A stretch of 64,000 nt of DNA from Fuerstiella marisgermanici (GTDB lineage Bacteria; Planctomycetota; Planctomycetia; Planctomycetales; Planctomycetaceae): positions 4,588,001 to 4,652,000 of the forward strand of contig NZ_CP017641.1 of assembly GCF_001983935.1 (NCBI RefSeq), in the 5' to 3' direction. Numbering within the stretch: position 1 is the stretch's first letter; every line of letters starts with the position of its first letter. The translations under genes were made by a program, and so were the position numbers. The notes under the pieces are model-generated. The model had not been told where the DNA came from and searched no databases. It saw only the letters and a program-made list of their open reading frames with translations. Positions 1 through 9,141 of the stretch are shown in pieces.

Positions 1-100
1 TGTTAGCACTTCCCAGCAGGTTGAGCGGTCGGCCCTCCCCCAAACCTGCTTCGGTCGCTCACCCCTTCCACAGGAAATCGCAGCAGGGATGGCTGTTTAC

Positions 101-1744
101 CTAGCTCACTTCTTCCTCGTCAGCCTCGTCGTCAACTTCATCATCTGCAACTTCTTCATCCAACTCACCGACCTCTTCGTCGGCGTCTTCCAGCAGTTCT
201 TCCTCTTCGTCGTCGAAGTCGTCGTCATCTTCTTCTGCGTCGCCCGTCAGGCCGAACTCTTCGATCGCTTCGTCCTGCAGAATGTCTTCGTCGAAGTCGT
301 CCAGGTCCGGTAGCAGCGAATGAATATCAGGAACGAACCAGTGAGCTCCATCAACTCGCATTCGCGAGAGAATTCGTTCGCGGTCAACACCGGCGACCAA
401 CGCTTCGAACCGCAGGCGCCAACCTTCGGACAGATCGCTTTCCTTGCGCACGTAGTTCATTAACTTGCGGCGAGACACAATCGCGTCTTCGGTGATTAGG
501 TCCGCATATTCCTGAGCCTGTGATTGCTTGTCGGGGACTTCCCACGGATCTGGCAGCGTGCGGACTTCGTGAACGAGCCGAATCTTTTGGTTGCCGGCAT
601 CCAGTTCTTCCAGCTCAACAGCGACGGCCAGTTCAAGGTCTTCTTCGATAAAGTCGTGCAGCACCGGCAGCGGACCTCGCATGGTCCAGCACACAGACCA
701 GATCCGGTCAGACTTGTTGCGTGGCTCCTTCATCAGCAGAGCCTTCATTCTCTGCAGCGAACTATTAAGCGTCGCATCGGCTTCGACGAACAGGTCGATG
801 TTTTTCCAGCTCACCGCACTGGTGTTGATTTGTTCGATCAGCACTTGGCCCTCGTTGTCCACTTCGATCAGCGAACACGTGCCACAGTCGGATTCTAATT
901 GGCTTCTTGGCTGAGTCGTGCCGGGGCAGTGAACTTTGCCACTGTTCAGCGACAACGTTAACCGATCCAAATCACCGGTGTAAGCGACGTAACTAAGTCG
1001 ACCTTCGACCATCAGCTGGTCGATGTAGTCTCGAAAACCGGCTTCATACTCGGCGGTTGTTTGAGCTTCCGTAGCCACGTCTGCCAAACGGGTCTGTCGT
1101 TCGACTTCAACCACTTCGTCAGATTGCTCGGATTCGTCTGCGTCGTCAGAAACCGACACGTTTAAGAAGTCTTCGTCTGACGAAGCACTCAGCGACGCCA
1201 TCCGCCGCGATTCATCGTATTTGGCTCGGCTAACAACGCCGACGCGAAACGGTTCGATACCGCTTTCTGACCGCCCGATGACGCGAATGCCGAAAGCATC
1301 CGTTTCGCCGTACCACATAGACGCAGAAACCGTCGTAATCACATGGTCGCCGCGCGTCAGCATTTCGGGTTCCGGGTTGGAACTGAAGCAGACCGTCACA
1401 TTTGTTGGCATCTCCGGGATCGACCGCCACGCTCCCGGCGGATCGGCGTCGCCCGGCAGCACAAACACCGGAATGTTCTTCTTGTCGAGCCGGCGGAATC
1501 CGTCCAGCAGCTTCAGGCGAGCTCGCAGACTGCGGTCAGATTCCAGAAACACGTTGCCGGACAACAGTAGAAAGTCGACATCGTGAGCGATACAACTATC
1601 GACAACGCTGTCAAAAGATGTGAGCGTTGCGTCTTCCAGAGCATGACGGAGTTCGTCCGTGAGCTGTTCTGAAAAGTGAACGCTAACCGGCACATCCAGC
1701 CTGATGTTGGCTGCGTGAATAAATCGTTGCGGTTGAAATGCCAT
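101..1744 (-). CDS. Mre11/SbcD (YhaO)-like metallophosphoesterase, catalytically degraded
   Basis: A 547-residue protein whose fold pattern follows the SbcD/Mre11/YhaO nuclease family, but with the metal ligands replaced. Motif I, normally HAADxHLD, reads HAANIRLD (N13, R15). Motif II has SGN (N64) where GD is expected. Motif III, normally GNHD, reads GDAD at 98-101. The GHxH motif reads GDLD at about 257-260. A strongly acidic tail, mostly Asp and Glu, fills roughly residues 470-547. The start at 1744 is chosen because MAFQPQRFIHAAN begins like family members; a longer frame to 1837 exists. The usual SMC-like partner (YhaN/SbcC) would lie downstream, outside the window. I infer a non-catalytic DNA-binding or scaffold role. 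Confidence 0.75.
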   Translation of the reverse strand: MAFQPQRFIHAANIRLDVPVSVHFSEQLTDELRHALEDATLTSFDSVVDSCIAHDVDFLLLSGNVFLESDRSLRARLKLLDGFRRLDKKNIPVFVLPGDADPPGAWRSIPEMPTNVTVCFSSNPEPEMLTRGDHVITTVSASMWYGETDAFGIRVIGRSESGIEPFRVGVVSRAKYDESRRMASLSASSDEDFLNVSVSDDADESEQSDEVVEVERQTRLADVATEAQTTAEYEAGFRDYIDQLMVEGRLSYVAYTGDLDRLTLSLNSGKVHCPGTTQPRSQLESDCGTCSLIEVDNEGQVLIEQINTSAVSWKNIDLFVEADATLNSSLQRMKALLMKEPRNKSDRIWSVCWTMRGPLPVLHDFIEEDLELAVAVELEELDAGNQKIRLVHEVRTLPDPWEVPDKQSQAQEYADLITEDAIVSRRKLMNYVRKESDLSEGWRLRFEALVAGVDRERILSRMRVDGAHWFVPDIHSLLPDLDDFDEDILQDEAIEEFGLTGDAEEDDDDFDDEEEELLEDADEEVGELDEEVADDEVDDEADEEEVS

Positions 1745-1907
1745 CGCCCAGAATCCCTTCCGCGAAAATCCGTCCGTCCACACCGGCGTGAAGCCTTGCC
1801 GCACCGGCATTTCGTGCCGGAGGAAAGCAGCGGACACCAGCCAGCTTCGGGAAATCTAATAAAAACGGGGGTCTGGGGAAAGCCCGGCCTCTCGGCTTTG
1901 GCCGTTT

Positions 1908-1936
1908 TTGCCGGTGCCTTCGCAAATCGCTACAAT
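1908..1936 (+). promoter_or_regulatory. Sigma-70-type promoter, probably giving a leaderless mRNA
   Basis: TTGCCG at 1908-1913, a 17-base spacer and TACAAT at 1931-1936. The -10 box ends only 7 bases before the ATG at 1944, so transcription should begin at or next to the start codon. No Shine-Dalgarno sequence fits in that space. Confidence 0.5.
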
Positions 1937-1943
1937 TCCCGCC

Positions 1944-2345
1944 ATGACAACTTCCACCAGCGACGAATTCGCCACGTACCTGCATCCCTTCCGACAATTG
2001 CCGAACTTGCAGAAGCGAGTTTTGTTTGTCTTGAAAGCCTTGCCGCCCGACGTGCAGCAGGACTTTCTGGGCGATCATCGGTTTCGAGTCGAACTGGATA
2101 ACTATGAACCGGGCAAAGGCTGGACTCTGTTCATGCCCACGCCTGGCCCGGACGGTGGCGGAAGTCGGTGCGTGGTCCTGAAACCTAAGCTCGACGCTGC
2201 ATCAGAAGCGTTCGCGCAATACGTGATCGCCCATGAGTTCGCTCACGCATTCCTGAGGAACGGCGGTTGGGGCGAAATCACTGACGTCGAAGAAGCGGCT
2301 GATGCGCTGGCAGCAACGTGGGGTTTCTGCCGCCCGGTTGCCTGA
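1944..2345 (+). CDS. Small HExxH-motif protein (putative zinc metallopeptidase-like)
   Basis: A 133-residue soluble protein without signal peptide. A HEFAH motif sits in IAHEFAHAFLRNGG at about residues 95-108, followed by acidic residues in DVEEAADALA that could supply a third ligand, as in gluzincins or ImmA-like peptidases. The family cannot be named from sequence alone. The start at 1944 is preferred over an in-frame ATG at 1908 because a good -10 box lies between them. It is transcribed away from the Mre11-like gene. The peptidase function is inferred from the motif only. Confidence 0.65.
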   Translation: MTTSTSDEFATYLHPFRQLPNLQKRVLFVLKALPPDVQQDFLGDHRFRVELDNYEPGKGWTLFMPTPGPDGGGSRCVVLKPKLDAASEAFAQYVIAHEFAHAFLRNGGWGEITDVEEAADALAATWGFCRPVA

Positions 2346-2521
2346 GAAGTGCGAATTCGCTGTTCAAAATCAGTATACCAACCTATGAAACCCTGTTTTT
2401 TCGACCGGTTAACCGCATGACCAGGTATTTACCACCTGAGATCTCGCAACTTGTTTTGCCAGCGGAAGTGACGTATACGTCCGTCATTGCTTAATCGACT
2501 TGCAATTCTGGAAGCTCCGAA

Positions 2522-3733
2522 ATGTCTGACACATCGTCTCCACTTGTCATTGCCGTTAGCAAAGAAGCCGATCCGGCGGAAAAGCGAGTCGCCCTGGTAC
2601 CAAACATGGTGCCCACGCTGATCAAAGCTGGCCAGCAAGTCCGCGTAGAAAGCGGTGCAGGGCAGGCAGCCGGGTTTCTGGATCAGCAATATATCGACAA
2701 GGGCGCGGAAATCGTCACCGACCGAGCAGAGCTGCTAAAACAGGCGGATGTCGTGCTGCAGGTCCAGGCTTTGGGAGCGTGCGGCGACCACGGCGAGGCA
2801 GACATTGAACTGCTGCAGGACGGTCAAGTGCTGATCGCGAGCTGCGACCCACTGTCTTTTCCAGACCAGGTGAAGACGGCTGCCGAACGAGGTGTGACGG
2901 CATTTTCACTGGAATTGGTGCCGCGAATCACTCGTGCTCAAAGCATGGACATTCTCTCGTCGATGGCAACGGTGGCCGGTTACCGAGCCGTTTTACTGGC
3001 TGCAACGGCATCCAAGCGAATGTTCCCCATGATGATGACGGCAGCCGGCACGCTAAAACCCGCTCGCGTGTTGATTATCGGTGCGGGAGTAGCAGGCCTT
3101 CAGGCGATCGCCACAGCGAAACGGCTGGGAGCCGTAGTATACGGCTACGACATTCGCCCGGCCGTTCGTGAACAGGTTGAGAGTCTGGGCGGCAAGTTTG
3201 TGGAGCTGGACCTGGAAACCGGCCAGTCAGAATCTTCCGGCGGCTACGCCAAGGAAATGGACGAAGACTTCTATCGTCGCCAGCGTGAAGCCATGAAAAA
3301 GGTGATTGCTGATTGTGACGTCGTGATTACGACCGCCGCGATTCCGGGCCGAAAAGCCCCCGTCCTGGTCACGACCGAGATGGTGGAAGCCATGGCTCCG
3401 GGGTCAGTCATTGTCGATATCGCCGCAGAACGCGGCGGCAACTGCGAAGTCACAAAAGCGGGAGAAACGATCACTCATCACGACGTGACCGTCCTCGGGC
3501 CGTGCAATTTGGCGTCCGACATTCCCGTGCATTCCAGCGAAATGTTCAGCAAGAACGTGGTCACGTTTCTTCAGCTGCTGGTCCGCGATGGACAACTGAA
3601 CATCGACCTGGACGACGAAATCCTGCGTGACACGCTGCTGACGCGAGGCCGCGACGTCGTGAACAACCGAGTTCGCGAGCTTCTGAGTATGGAACCGTTG
3701 CCGATGGAGACACCCGCCGAAGCGACCGCCTGA
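2522..3733 (+). CDS. pntA: NAD(P) transhydrogenase subunit alpha (PntA part 1)
   Basis: A 403-residue cytoplasmic NAD(H)-binding subunit (domain I) of the proton-translocating Re/Si-specific transhydrogenase, which transfers hydride between NADH and NADP+. The N-terminal part has the alanine dehydrogenase/PNT fold (KEADPAEKRVALVP). The Rossmann glycine motif GAGVAGLQA is near residue 182, followed by YDIRP, and the family signature IVDIAAERGGNCE is present. The length fits the split alpha-1 form, which needs separate membrane subunits (PntAB and PntB). Neither follows here: the next 500 bases are non-coding and then come an unrelated regulator. Confidence 0.93.
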   Translation: MSDTSSPLVIAVSKEADPAEKRVALVPNMVPTLIKAGQQVRVESGAGQAAGFLDQQYIDKGAEIVTDRAELLKQADVVLQVQALGACGDHGEADIELLQDGQVLIASCDPLSFPDQVKTAAERGVTAFSLELVPRITRAQSMDILSSMATVAGYRAVLLAATASKRMFPMMMTAAGTLKPARVLIIGAGVAGLQAIATAKRLGAVVYGYDIRPAVREQVESLGGKFVELDLETGQSESSGGYAKEMDEDFYRRQREAMKKVIADCDVVITTAAIPGRKAPVLVTTEMVEAMAPGSVIVDIAAERGGNCEVTKAGETITHHDVTVLGPCNLASDIPVHSSEMFSKNVVTFLQLLVRDGQLNIDLDDEILRDTLLTRGRDVVNNRVRELLSMEPLPMETPAEATA

Positions 3734-4233
3734 CCGCGTTTCGCCGCGTGGCCGAGCACCACTGAAGCACTTTGCAACGCTGTCCACTCTCACGATGGAC
3801 CGCCGCGCCCTCCCATTGGCCCCTATCCCTTCCATGAATCGGCTCGTCCGCCCCCTGAGTTACAGCGGCCCGACGTCTGTCCGTCCGCGCATAAAAACAG
3901 CCCTTGGAAGTTGAGCGTGGGGGACTGAACCGGAAGATTTTTTGGGGAATCCAAAAGGTGGCTGGGTGACTACCTCGTCGGAAATTTCCAGTTCAACACG
4001 CCTCAACTTAACCAAAGGGCTGGCTGGGTACCGGATAGTCATGCACGTTGCGTGCCATTCGATGCAAGTCACTGAACTTCGTGAAAACACCCGTGTTTTC
4101 GCACGCGCCGACGCTTCGACACTTTCGTCGAAAGCGCCGAAAGCGCCGACAAAGGCGCTGGATTCGTTGAAAATGAGAATGATCGCCCGTACACTTCGAC
4201 ACTTCAGTTCGGCGCTCAGGTGTCAGGTTTAGC
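3734..4233. other. 500-base intergenic region with a palindrome and direct repeats
   Basis: No credible gene. It holds a palindrome GAAAACAC-CC-GTGTTTTC (4083-4100), an 11-base direct repeat CTTCGACACTT (4114-4124 and 4194-4204), and a short tandem repeat around CGAAAGCGC near 4129-4148. All lie within about 150 bases of the start of the sigma-54 activator gene, so operator or leader function is possible. No convincing -24/-12 promoter was seen. Confidence 0.5.
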
Positions 4234-7200
4234 ATGCTACAGGAAAACACAGGCAAGTCGGGACGACTAGGGGTGGCGTTCAGCGCCAGCGCTTCAGTTT
4301 TCTATTGCCTGATTGTGATTTGGTATGTCACCACGTTTCCGGACATCGGTTTGCGTTCACTGCTACCCACGCAACCGAACGAACAGGAACTGCTGATCAC
4401 GCAATTCGTTCACGACGAGGGCGACATCCTTGGACCGCCTGTGCAACGACAAGACAAGTTGCTCCAAATTGCTCGGCGGCCGGCCAACAACTTCCTACTG
4501 TACGTCCACAACCTGGCTCGCCTGCGATCTGCTCAGATCCCACCTGGCGGGGTGTTGAATCCTGGTTCCGATCCTTCCGAATTGAAACCTGAGCTCGTAC
4601 CGGAACTGGTCGACATTTCGGCCGGTGTCGAAGACAAAGAGGGTTCGCTTCGGCGCATGGTGGAGTTAGTGATCCGCCAGCCCAACTCTTCAGTGCCTAC
4701 CCTCCGGCAGCGAACTTACGTGGCCGTAAAATCGCCGCAGGCCAGTGAATTCCTAATGACAATCGTCTGGTTTTTGTGCCAGCTCGGAATCCTGTTAGTG
4801 GCCATCACCGCCTTGTGGCAGCGCCCCGGCGATAAGGTCGTTCGAACATTCTGCCTGATGTGCTGCGCTTCGATGGTGGCGTTTGTGGGCGGATTTCACT
4901 GGTGGATTCTGGTGGCCAGCCCACTACTGAACCTGCCATTCATTTTTTGTGCGTGCCTGCTGCCGTCTGTGACGCTGCACTTTTTCTGCAGCTTTCCTCG
5001 CGAAAACATATTCCTGAAGACTCGCCGATGGCTGGCGATGGCCGTCATTTATGGTCCGCCGATGGTGGCGGCCGGCTTGATTGGATTCACCTATTGGGCC
5101 GCGTTCGCACTTAGCGGCGCTTCTGCTGACGTGGGACAGTATTCGGTCTTCCAGAAGCTGGCCGCGATTTCGTCCGGCCTGGCCAGTGGAGGGACTCTGC
5201 ACTTCAATGACGCCGAAGTTTGTGCACACTTGCTGTATGTCTTGAGGTACCTGGTATACGGCACGATCGTGTTGAGTTGCGTTTACTTCTCACTGACCGT
5301 GTTTTGCCTGTCACTGAATTTGATGCGGACTCAGAACCCGGTTGAGCGGCGTCAGACGTTTGGCATTCTGATTGCTTCGTTGATCGCCACGGTTCCGATT
5401 GCGTACACGATGTACCTTGCGTTCTACCAGAAGGAATCCTTCGCCCTTGGACATGCGCAGTTCCCGATGTTTGTGGCGAGTGGCCTGTTTATGGTCGCGT
5501 ACGCTCACGGCATGCTAAAACATCGACTGATCTTGGCCGACGAACTGCTCATGCGGGGGCGCGAATACTTCGTGACTTCCAGCCTCGTGACGTTGGCCAC
5601 CGCTATTGTGCTCGCGATTGGAGCCGTGGCGACTCGCGTGTACGCGCTGCCTGGCAATTCTTCAATCCCGCTGCACCTGTCGCTGTTTGTCGTTTTGATT
5701 ATCGCCATCGCCTTCATTTTGTGGGCGCGAGATCGGATTCAGGCGGTGGTCGATCAGCGGTTCTTTTCTGAAAAGTACCAGATCGACAGAACGCTGAAAC
5801 AGCTGAATCGTGCATCCGGGTACCTGACCGATCCGTCGGCCTTGGCCGAAATCACACTGGGCACGTGCCGCGACGTGATGGACGCATCGACGGCTTCGAT
5901 GTTGGTCCGCGAAGCGAAGGGCAATCTCCGGTTGATCGGTTCTGACCTGGCTTCCAAGGTGCCAGCCTCACTGCCGCCTTCAATTCTTCCACAGCTCGAC
6001 CAGCCGGAATTGATTATCCGTCGCATTCCTGCGTCGAGTCGTGATCTGCTGTCCCCCGTCCAACAGTTGCTACACGATCTGAAAGCCGAACTCATCTGCC
6101 TGTTACGAGGCGAAACCGGTGTGGACGGTATGATCGTGCTGGGCAAACGCACAAATGGAGCGCCGTATTCTCCGGAAGACCTGGCGTTTCTGCAGGCGAT
6201 TGGCCAGATGACCGTGCTTGCTTTGCACAGTTCGCGAGCCAACCAAAACCTGTCTCGACTAAACGATGAGTTGAAGGTCAAAGTGGATCGCATCGCCGAA
6301 CAGCAGCGGCAGTTGTCGTTGCTGCGAGCCGAATTGACATCGCTGCAGCATGGAGCCGGCGAAGAACGGCTGTTTGCGGAAGCCGGCGGTTTCGATCGTG
6401 GTGAGATTCGAGGCAACAGCCAACAGATCGAAGCCGTCCTTGAGATGGCTCGCAAAGCCGCCGCCAGCACATCGACGGTACTGATTCGCGGCGAAAGCGG
6501 CACTGGCAAAGAACTGCTGGCTCGCGTTGTCCATCGAAACAGCGATCGTAAAGACAAACCGCTGATCACGGTGAACTGCGCCGCGCTGGCGCCGTCGCTG
6601 CTGGAAAGCGAATTGTTCGGCCATATACGTGGCGCGTACACAGGCGCGAATTCTGACAAAGAGGGTCGCTTCAAAGCGGCGGACGGCGGGACTCTGTTTC
6701 TGGATGAAATCGGTGATATCTCACTGGAAGTCCAGGTCAAGCTGCTGCGAGTCTTGCAGGAACGCTGCTTTGAACCGGTCGGGTCGAATGGTCCCGTGAA
6801 CGTCGACGTCCGAATGATTGCGGCTACGAATCGCAACCTTGAGGCCATGATCGAAACGGGGGAATTCCGTGAAGATTTGTACTACCGGCTGGACGTCATC
6901 AGCATGACGTTGCCGCCGTTGCGAGATCGCCGGGAAGATCTGATTGAGCTGGTCTTTTCATTCCTAAATCGGTCTGTGCAGAAGACGGGGAAGACAATTC
7001 GTCAGATTGAGCCGGAAGCACTGGCGGCCATTGAGCAGCACCGGTGGCCAGGCAATATTCGTGAGCTGGAAAACATGATTGAACGAGCGGTCGTATTGGC
7101 CGACGGTGACACGATCATGCTAAAGGACCTTCCCGCTCAGATGACACCGTCCACCAACCTGGCACTGATTGAAGACGCTCGCGCGACACCGCAGTCGTGG

Positions 7201-7416
7201 TCACCGGATTCCGCCGTCAGCGAAGCGGCCGGGACAGTAACGACGAATACGGTGCTATCCGGCCAAACGTCAGACACCAATCAGGACTCGGAACGCGTTC
7301 GACTCGTGACCGCTCTCCAGTCGGCCAACGGCAACAAAGCGCGGGCCGCTCGGTCATTGAACATGCCTCGCAGCACCTTCTACAGCAAACTCAAGAAGTT
7401 CGGCCTGGCAGACTGA
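4234..7416 (+). CDS. Membrane-anchored sigma-54-dependent transcriptional activator (GAF, AAA+, Fis HTH)
   Basis: A 1060-residue regulator. The N-terminal half is a sensor: a first membrane helix at about 10-30, an exposed loop to about 165, then several membrane helices to about residue 495. A GAF-like domain spans about 520-690, followed by a short coiled coil. The AAA+ domain (about 735-960) has Walker A GESGTGKE near 752, the sigma-54 contact loop GAYTGA near 800 (usually GAFTGA) and GGTLFLDEIGD. A Fis-type helix-turn-helix (ARSLNMPRSTFYSKLKKFG) ends the protein. It should activate RNA polymerase-sigma-54 at distant promoters after a membrane or cytoplasmic signal. There is no receiver domain and no adjacent kinase, so sensing is probably intrinsic. 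Its targets are not evident here. Confidence 0.9.
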   Translation: MLQENTGKSGRLGVAFSASASVFYCLIVIWYVTTFPDIGLRSLLPTQPNEQELLITQFVHDEGDILGPPVQRQDKLLQIARRPANNFLLYVHNLARLRSAQIPPGGVLNPGSDPSELKPELVPELVDISAGVEDKEGSLRRMVELVIRQPNSSVPTLRQRTYVAVKSPQASEFLMTIVWFLCQLGILLVAITALWQRPGDKVVRTFCLMCCASMVAFVGGFHWWILVASPLLNLPFIFCACLLPSVTLHFFCSFPRENIFLKTRRWLAMAVIYGPPMVAAGLIGFTYWAAFALSGASADVGQYSVFQKLAAISSGLASGGTLHFNDAEVCAHLLYVLRYLVYGTIVLSCVYFSLTVFCLSLNLMRTQNPVERRQTFGILIASLIATVPIAYTMYLAFYQKESFALGHAQFPMFVASGLFMVAYAHGMLKHRLILADELLMRGREYFVTSSLVTLATAIVLAIGAVATRVYALPGNSSIPLHLSLFVVLIIAIAFILWARDRIQAVVDQRFFSEKYQIDRTLKQLNRASGYLTDPSALAEITLGTCRDVMDASTASMLVREAKGNLRLIGSDLASKVPASLPPSILPQLDQPELIIRRIPASSRDLLSPVQQLLHDLKAELICLLRGETGVDGMIVLGKRTNGAPYSPEDLAFLQAIGQMTVLALHSSRANQNLSRLNDELKVKVDRIAEQQRQLSLLRAELTSLQHGAGEERLFAEAGGFDRGEIRGNSQQIEAVLEMARKAAASTSTVLIRGESGTGKELLARVVHRNSDRKDKPLITVNCAALAPSLLESELFGHIRGAYTGANSDKEGRFKAADGGTLFLDEIGDISLEVQVKLLRVLQERCFEPVGSNGPVNVDVRMIAATNRNLEAMIETGEFREDLYYRLDVISMTLPPLRDRREDLIELVFSFLNRSVQKTGKTIRQIEPEALAAIEQHRWPGNIRELENMIERAVVLADGDTIMLKDLPAQMTPSTNLALIEDARATPQSWSPDSAVSEAAGTVTTNTVLSGQTSDTNQDSERVRLVTALQSANGNKARAARSLNMPRSTFYSKLKKFGLAD

Positions 7417-7605
7417 CGCCTCACCAACTTTACGCGGCCATTCCGTGCCACAAGCCTCGAGTTACTGCTGCTCGATATCGAACTCCGGGAGACTTTGGGG
7501 CTGAAGTGGCGATGAAAGCTACTGATGTGTTGCCGCGCAAACGCGGGGCAGTTTGCTAAACTCCCGCCATATTGAAACGTTACCAGACTGGCGGAGTCTT
7601 CGAAA

Positions 7606-8469
7606 ATGCAGGTGACCATCACGGCTGTTGGCCCGGACAACAAAGGACTGGCCGATCCGATTGTGCATTACGTGTCCGGAGCGGGAGCAAACATCTACGA
7701 AATTCAGATGTATGACCGCGACACCGAACATCTGTTCGCGATGCTGATGAGAATCGAGTGGCCTGATGAAATGGGATCCGTCGCGAAGCTGCGCGATCAC
7801 CTTCAGCAGATTGGAAACACTCGCAACCTGGAAGTCCGCGTCTGGGCGCGCGACGAACATCAGCGGCTGCCGCGAGTGGCCATTTGTACGACGTACCGGA
7901 CCGAACCGCCGCTGGCTGTTTTGCGAGCCATCAGGGACGGGCGATTGAAGGCTGAGGCCGCTGTAATGATCGGCAATCGCAATGCCTGTCACAGTGTGGC
8001 CGAGCAGTTCGAGGTGCCCTGGCTGAACATCGCGGACAGCAAAGGGGTTCCCGACTATTCGAAGATGGAATCACTGATCGACGAACATGAAATCGACTAC
8101 GTGATATTGGCTCGGTACATGCGAGTCCTTCCGGCAGATATTTGCTGGAAGTTTGCGGGCGGACGAATCATCAATCTGCATCACGGACTGCTGCCGCCGT
8201 TCCCTGGCTTTCGGCCGTACGAAGACGCCTTTCAACACCACATGCTTTGCTACGGATCGACAGTTCACTTCATTGTGCCGGAGCTGGACGCGGGCAACCA
8301 GATTATTCATCAGGGATCGTTTAACGTGCCGCCCGGGACGCCGCTGGAAGACATCAAACGGCAGGGCGAATCGGACCATGAGCCCAACTGCCTTGTGGAA
8401 GGCCTGCGCCGAGTCATCGATCGCGAAGTGGAACTCCATTTTCATCGGATCGTGAAGACAAATCATTGA
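7606..8469 (+). CDS. purU: Formyltetrahydrofolate deformylase
   Basis: A 287-residue enzyme hydrolysing 10-formyl-tetrahydrofolate to formate and tetrahydrofolate, which balances one-carbon pools. An N-terminal ACT domain (about 1-80, beginning TITAVGPDNKGLADP) is followed by a formyltransferase fold. Catalytic residues match the PurU/PurN family: Asn and His in INLHHGLLP (about 189-191) and Asp in LDAGNQI (about 227). Length is typical. It is monocistronic, with a short upstream region containing CTAAACT as a possible -10 box. PurN, the related enzyme that uses the same cofactor, is encoded at 19897-20538. Confidence 0.93.
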   Translation: MQVTITAVGPDNKGLADPIVHYVSGAGANIYEIQMYDRDTEHLFAMLMRIEWPDEMGSVAKLRDHLQQIGNTRNLEVRVWARDEHQRLPRVAICTTYRTEPPLAVLRAIRDGRLKAEAAVMIGNRNACHSVAEQFEVPWLNIADSKGVPDYSKMESLIDEHEIDYVILARYMRVLPADICWKFAGGRIINLHHGLLPPFPGFRPYEDAFQHHMLCYGSTVHFIVPELDAGNQIIHQGSFNVPPGTPLEDIKRQGESDHEPNCLVEGLRRVIDREVELHFHRIVKTNH

Positions 8470-8612
8470 TCGCGATGACTGCGAAAGGTGTTGCGTTTCC
8501 CTATCCAGCACTCAAGCCGACCGTCAAGTCAACGACTTGAATTGCCGATCACGCCCGATAGCATGCAGCGCACATGGCACACTCTTATCAGCCGCAAAAG
8601 GTGCATTCTCCA

Positions 8613-9062
8613 ATGCTGACTCCCTTTCACATTGCGTTTCAGGTACGTGATATCGACGAGGCTCGCGAGTTCTACGGACGCAAGATGGGCCTGCCGGAAG
8701 GCCGCAGCGACTCAGCGTGGATTGACTTCAATATGTTCGGCCATCAGGTGGTTGCTCACCTGAATCCAACGCTTGGCCCGAACGGCAAAGTCGCAAACCA
8801 TTGCAACCCGGTAGACGCCCATGCCGTTCCGGTGCCGCATTTCGGCGTGGTACTTGAGATCGATCAATGGAAAGAACTCGCCAAACGAGTTCGCACGTTT
8901 GTGAACGACTTCATCGTCGAACCCTACGTACGCTTCGAAGGTCTGCCAGGCGAACAACATACAATGTTCTTCGAAGACCCAAGCGGTAACGCACTGGAGT
9001 TCAAGGCGTTTGCCAACATCAATGCCGAGTTGTTTGCGACGACTCGGGAAGCGGACGCATAA
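8613..9062 (+). CDS. VOC-family (glyoxalase/dioxygenase-like) protein
   Basis: A 149-residue protein with the paired beta-alpha-beta-beta-beta pattern of the vicinal oxygen chelate superfamily: FHIAFQVRDIDEAREFYGRKMG at the N-terminus and MFFEDPSGNALEFKAF near the C-terminus. Candidate metal ligands are His in the first strand (FHIAF), His in PHFGVV, and Glu in the last strand (LEFKAF). The reaction cannot be assigned. The start at 8613 is preferred over 8574 because AAAAGGTG precedes it at ribosome-binding distance and the protein then begins directly with the first VOC strand. Confidence 0.85.
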   Translation: MLTPFHIAFQVRDIDEAREFYGRKMGLPEGRSDSAWIDFNMFGHQVVAHLNPTLGPNGKVANHCNPVDAHAVPVPHFGVVLEIDQWKELAKRVRTFVNDFIVEPYVRFEGLPGEQHTMFFEDPSGNALEFKAFANINAELFATTREADA

Positions 9063-9130
9063 GCAGCGAACTCTGCGATCTAGTCGAGGTTGCTGCATAT
9101 CGCAGGCGCTGTATAGGTGCCGTCATTGAT

Positions 9131-9141
9131 GCGAGACAGTA
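9131..9141. repeat. Left copy of IS target-site duplication
   Basis: GCGAGACAGTA, identical to 10398-10408 on the other side of the ISAs1 element. The last two or three bases may belong to the IS end. Confidence 0.75.

Noticed and set aside
89-313. Plus-strand reading frame near the window start
   Set aside because: It is the antisense of the Asp/Glu-rich C-terminal tail of the Mre11-like gene; its hydrophobic Phe/Val-rich composition is a consequence of the GAC/GAA codons on the other strand.
4129-4148. Short tandem repeat as a possible CRISPR or minisatellite
   Set aside because: Only two 9-base units; no spacers.
5754-6848. Long minus-strand frame of 364 codons
   Set aside because: Antisense to the sigma-54 activator, Ser/Arg-rich and without any motif; the plus-strand gene has clear domains across the whole interval.
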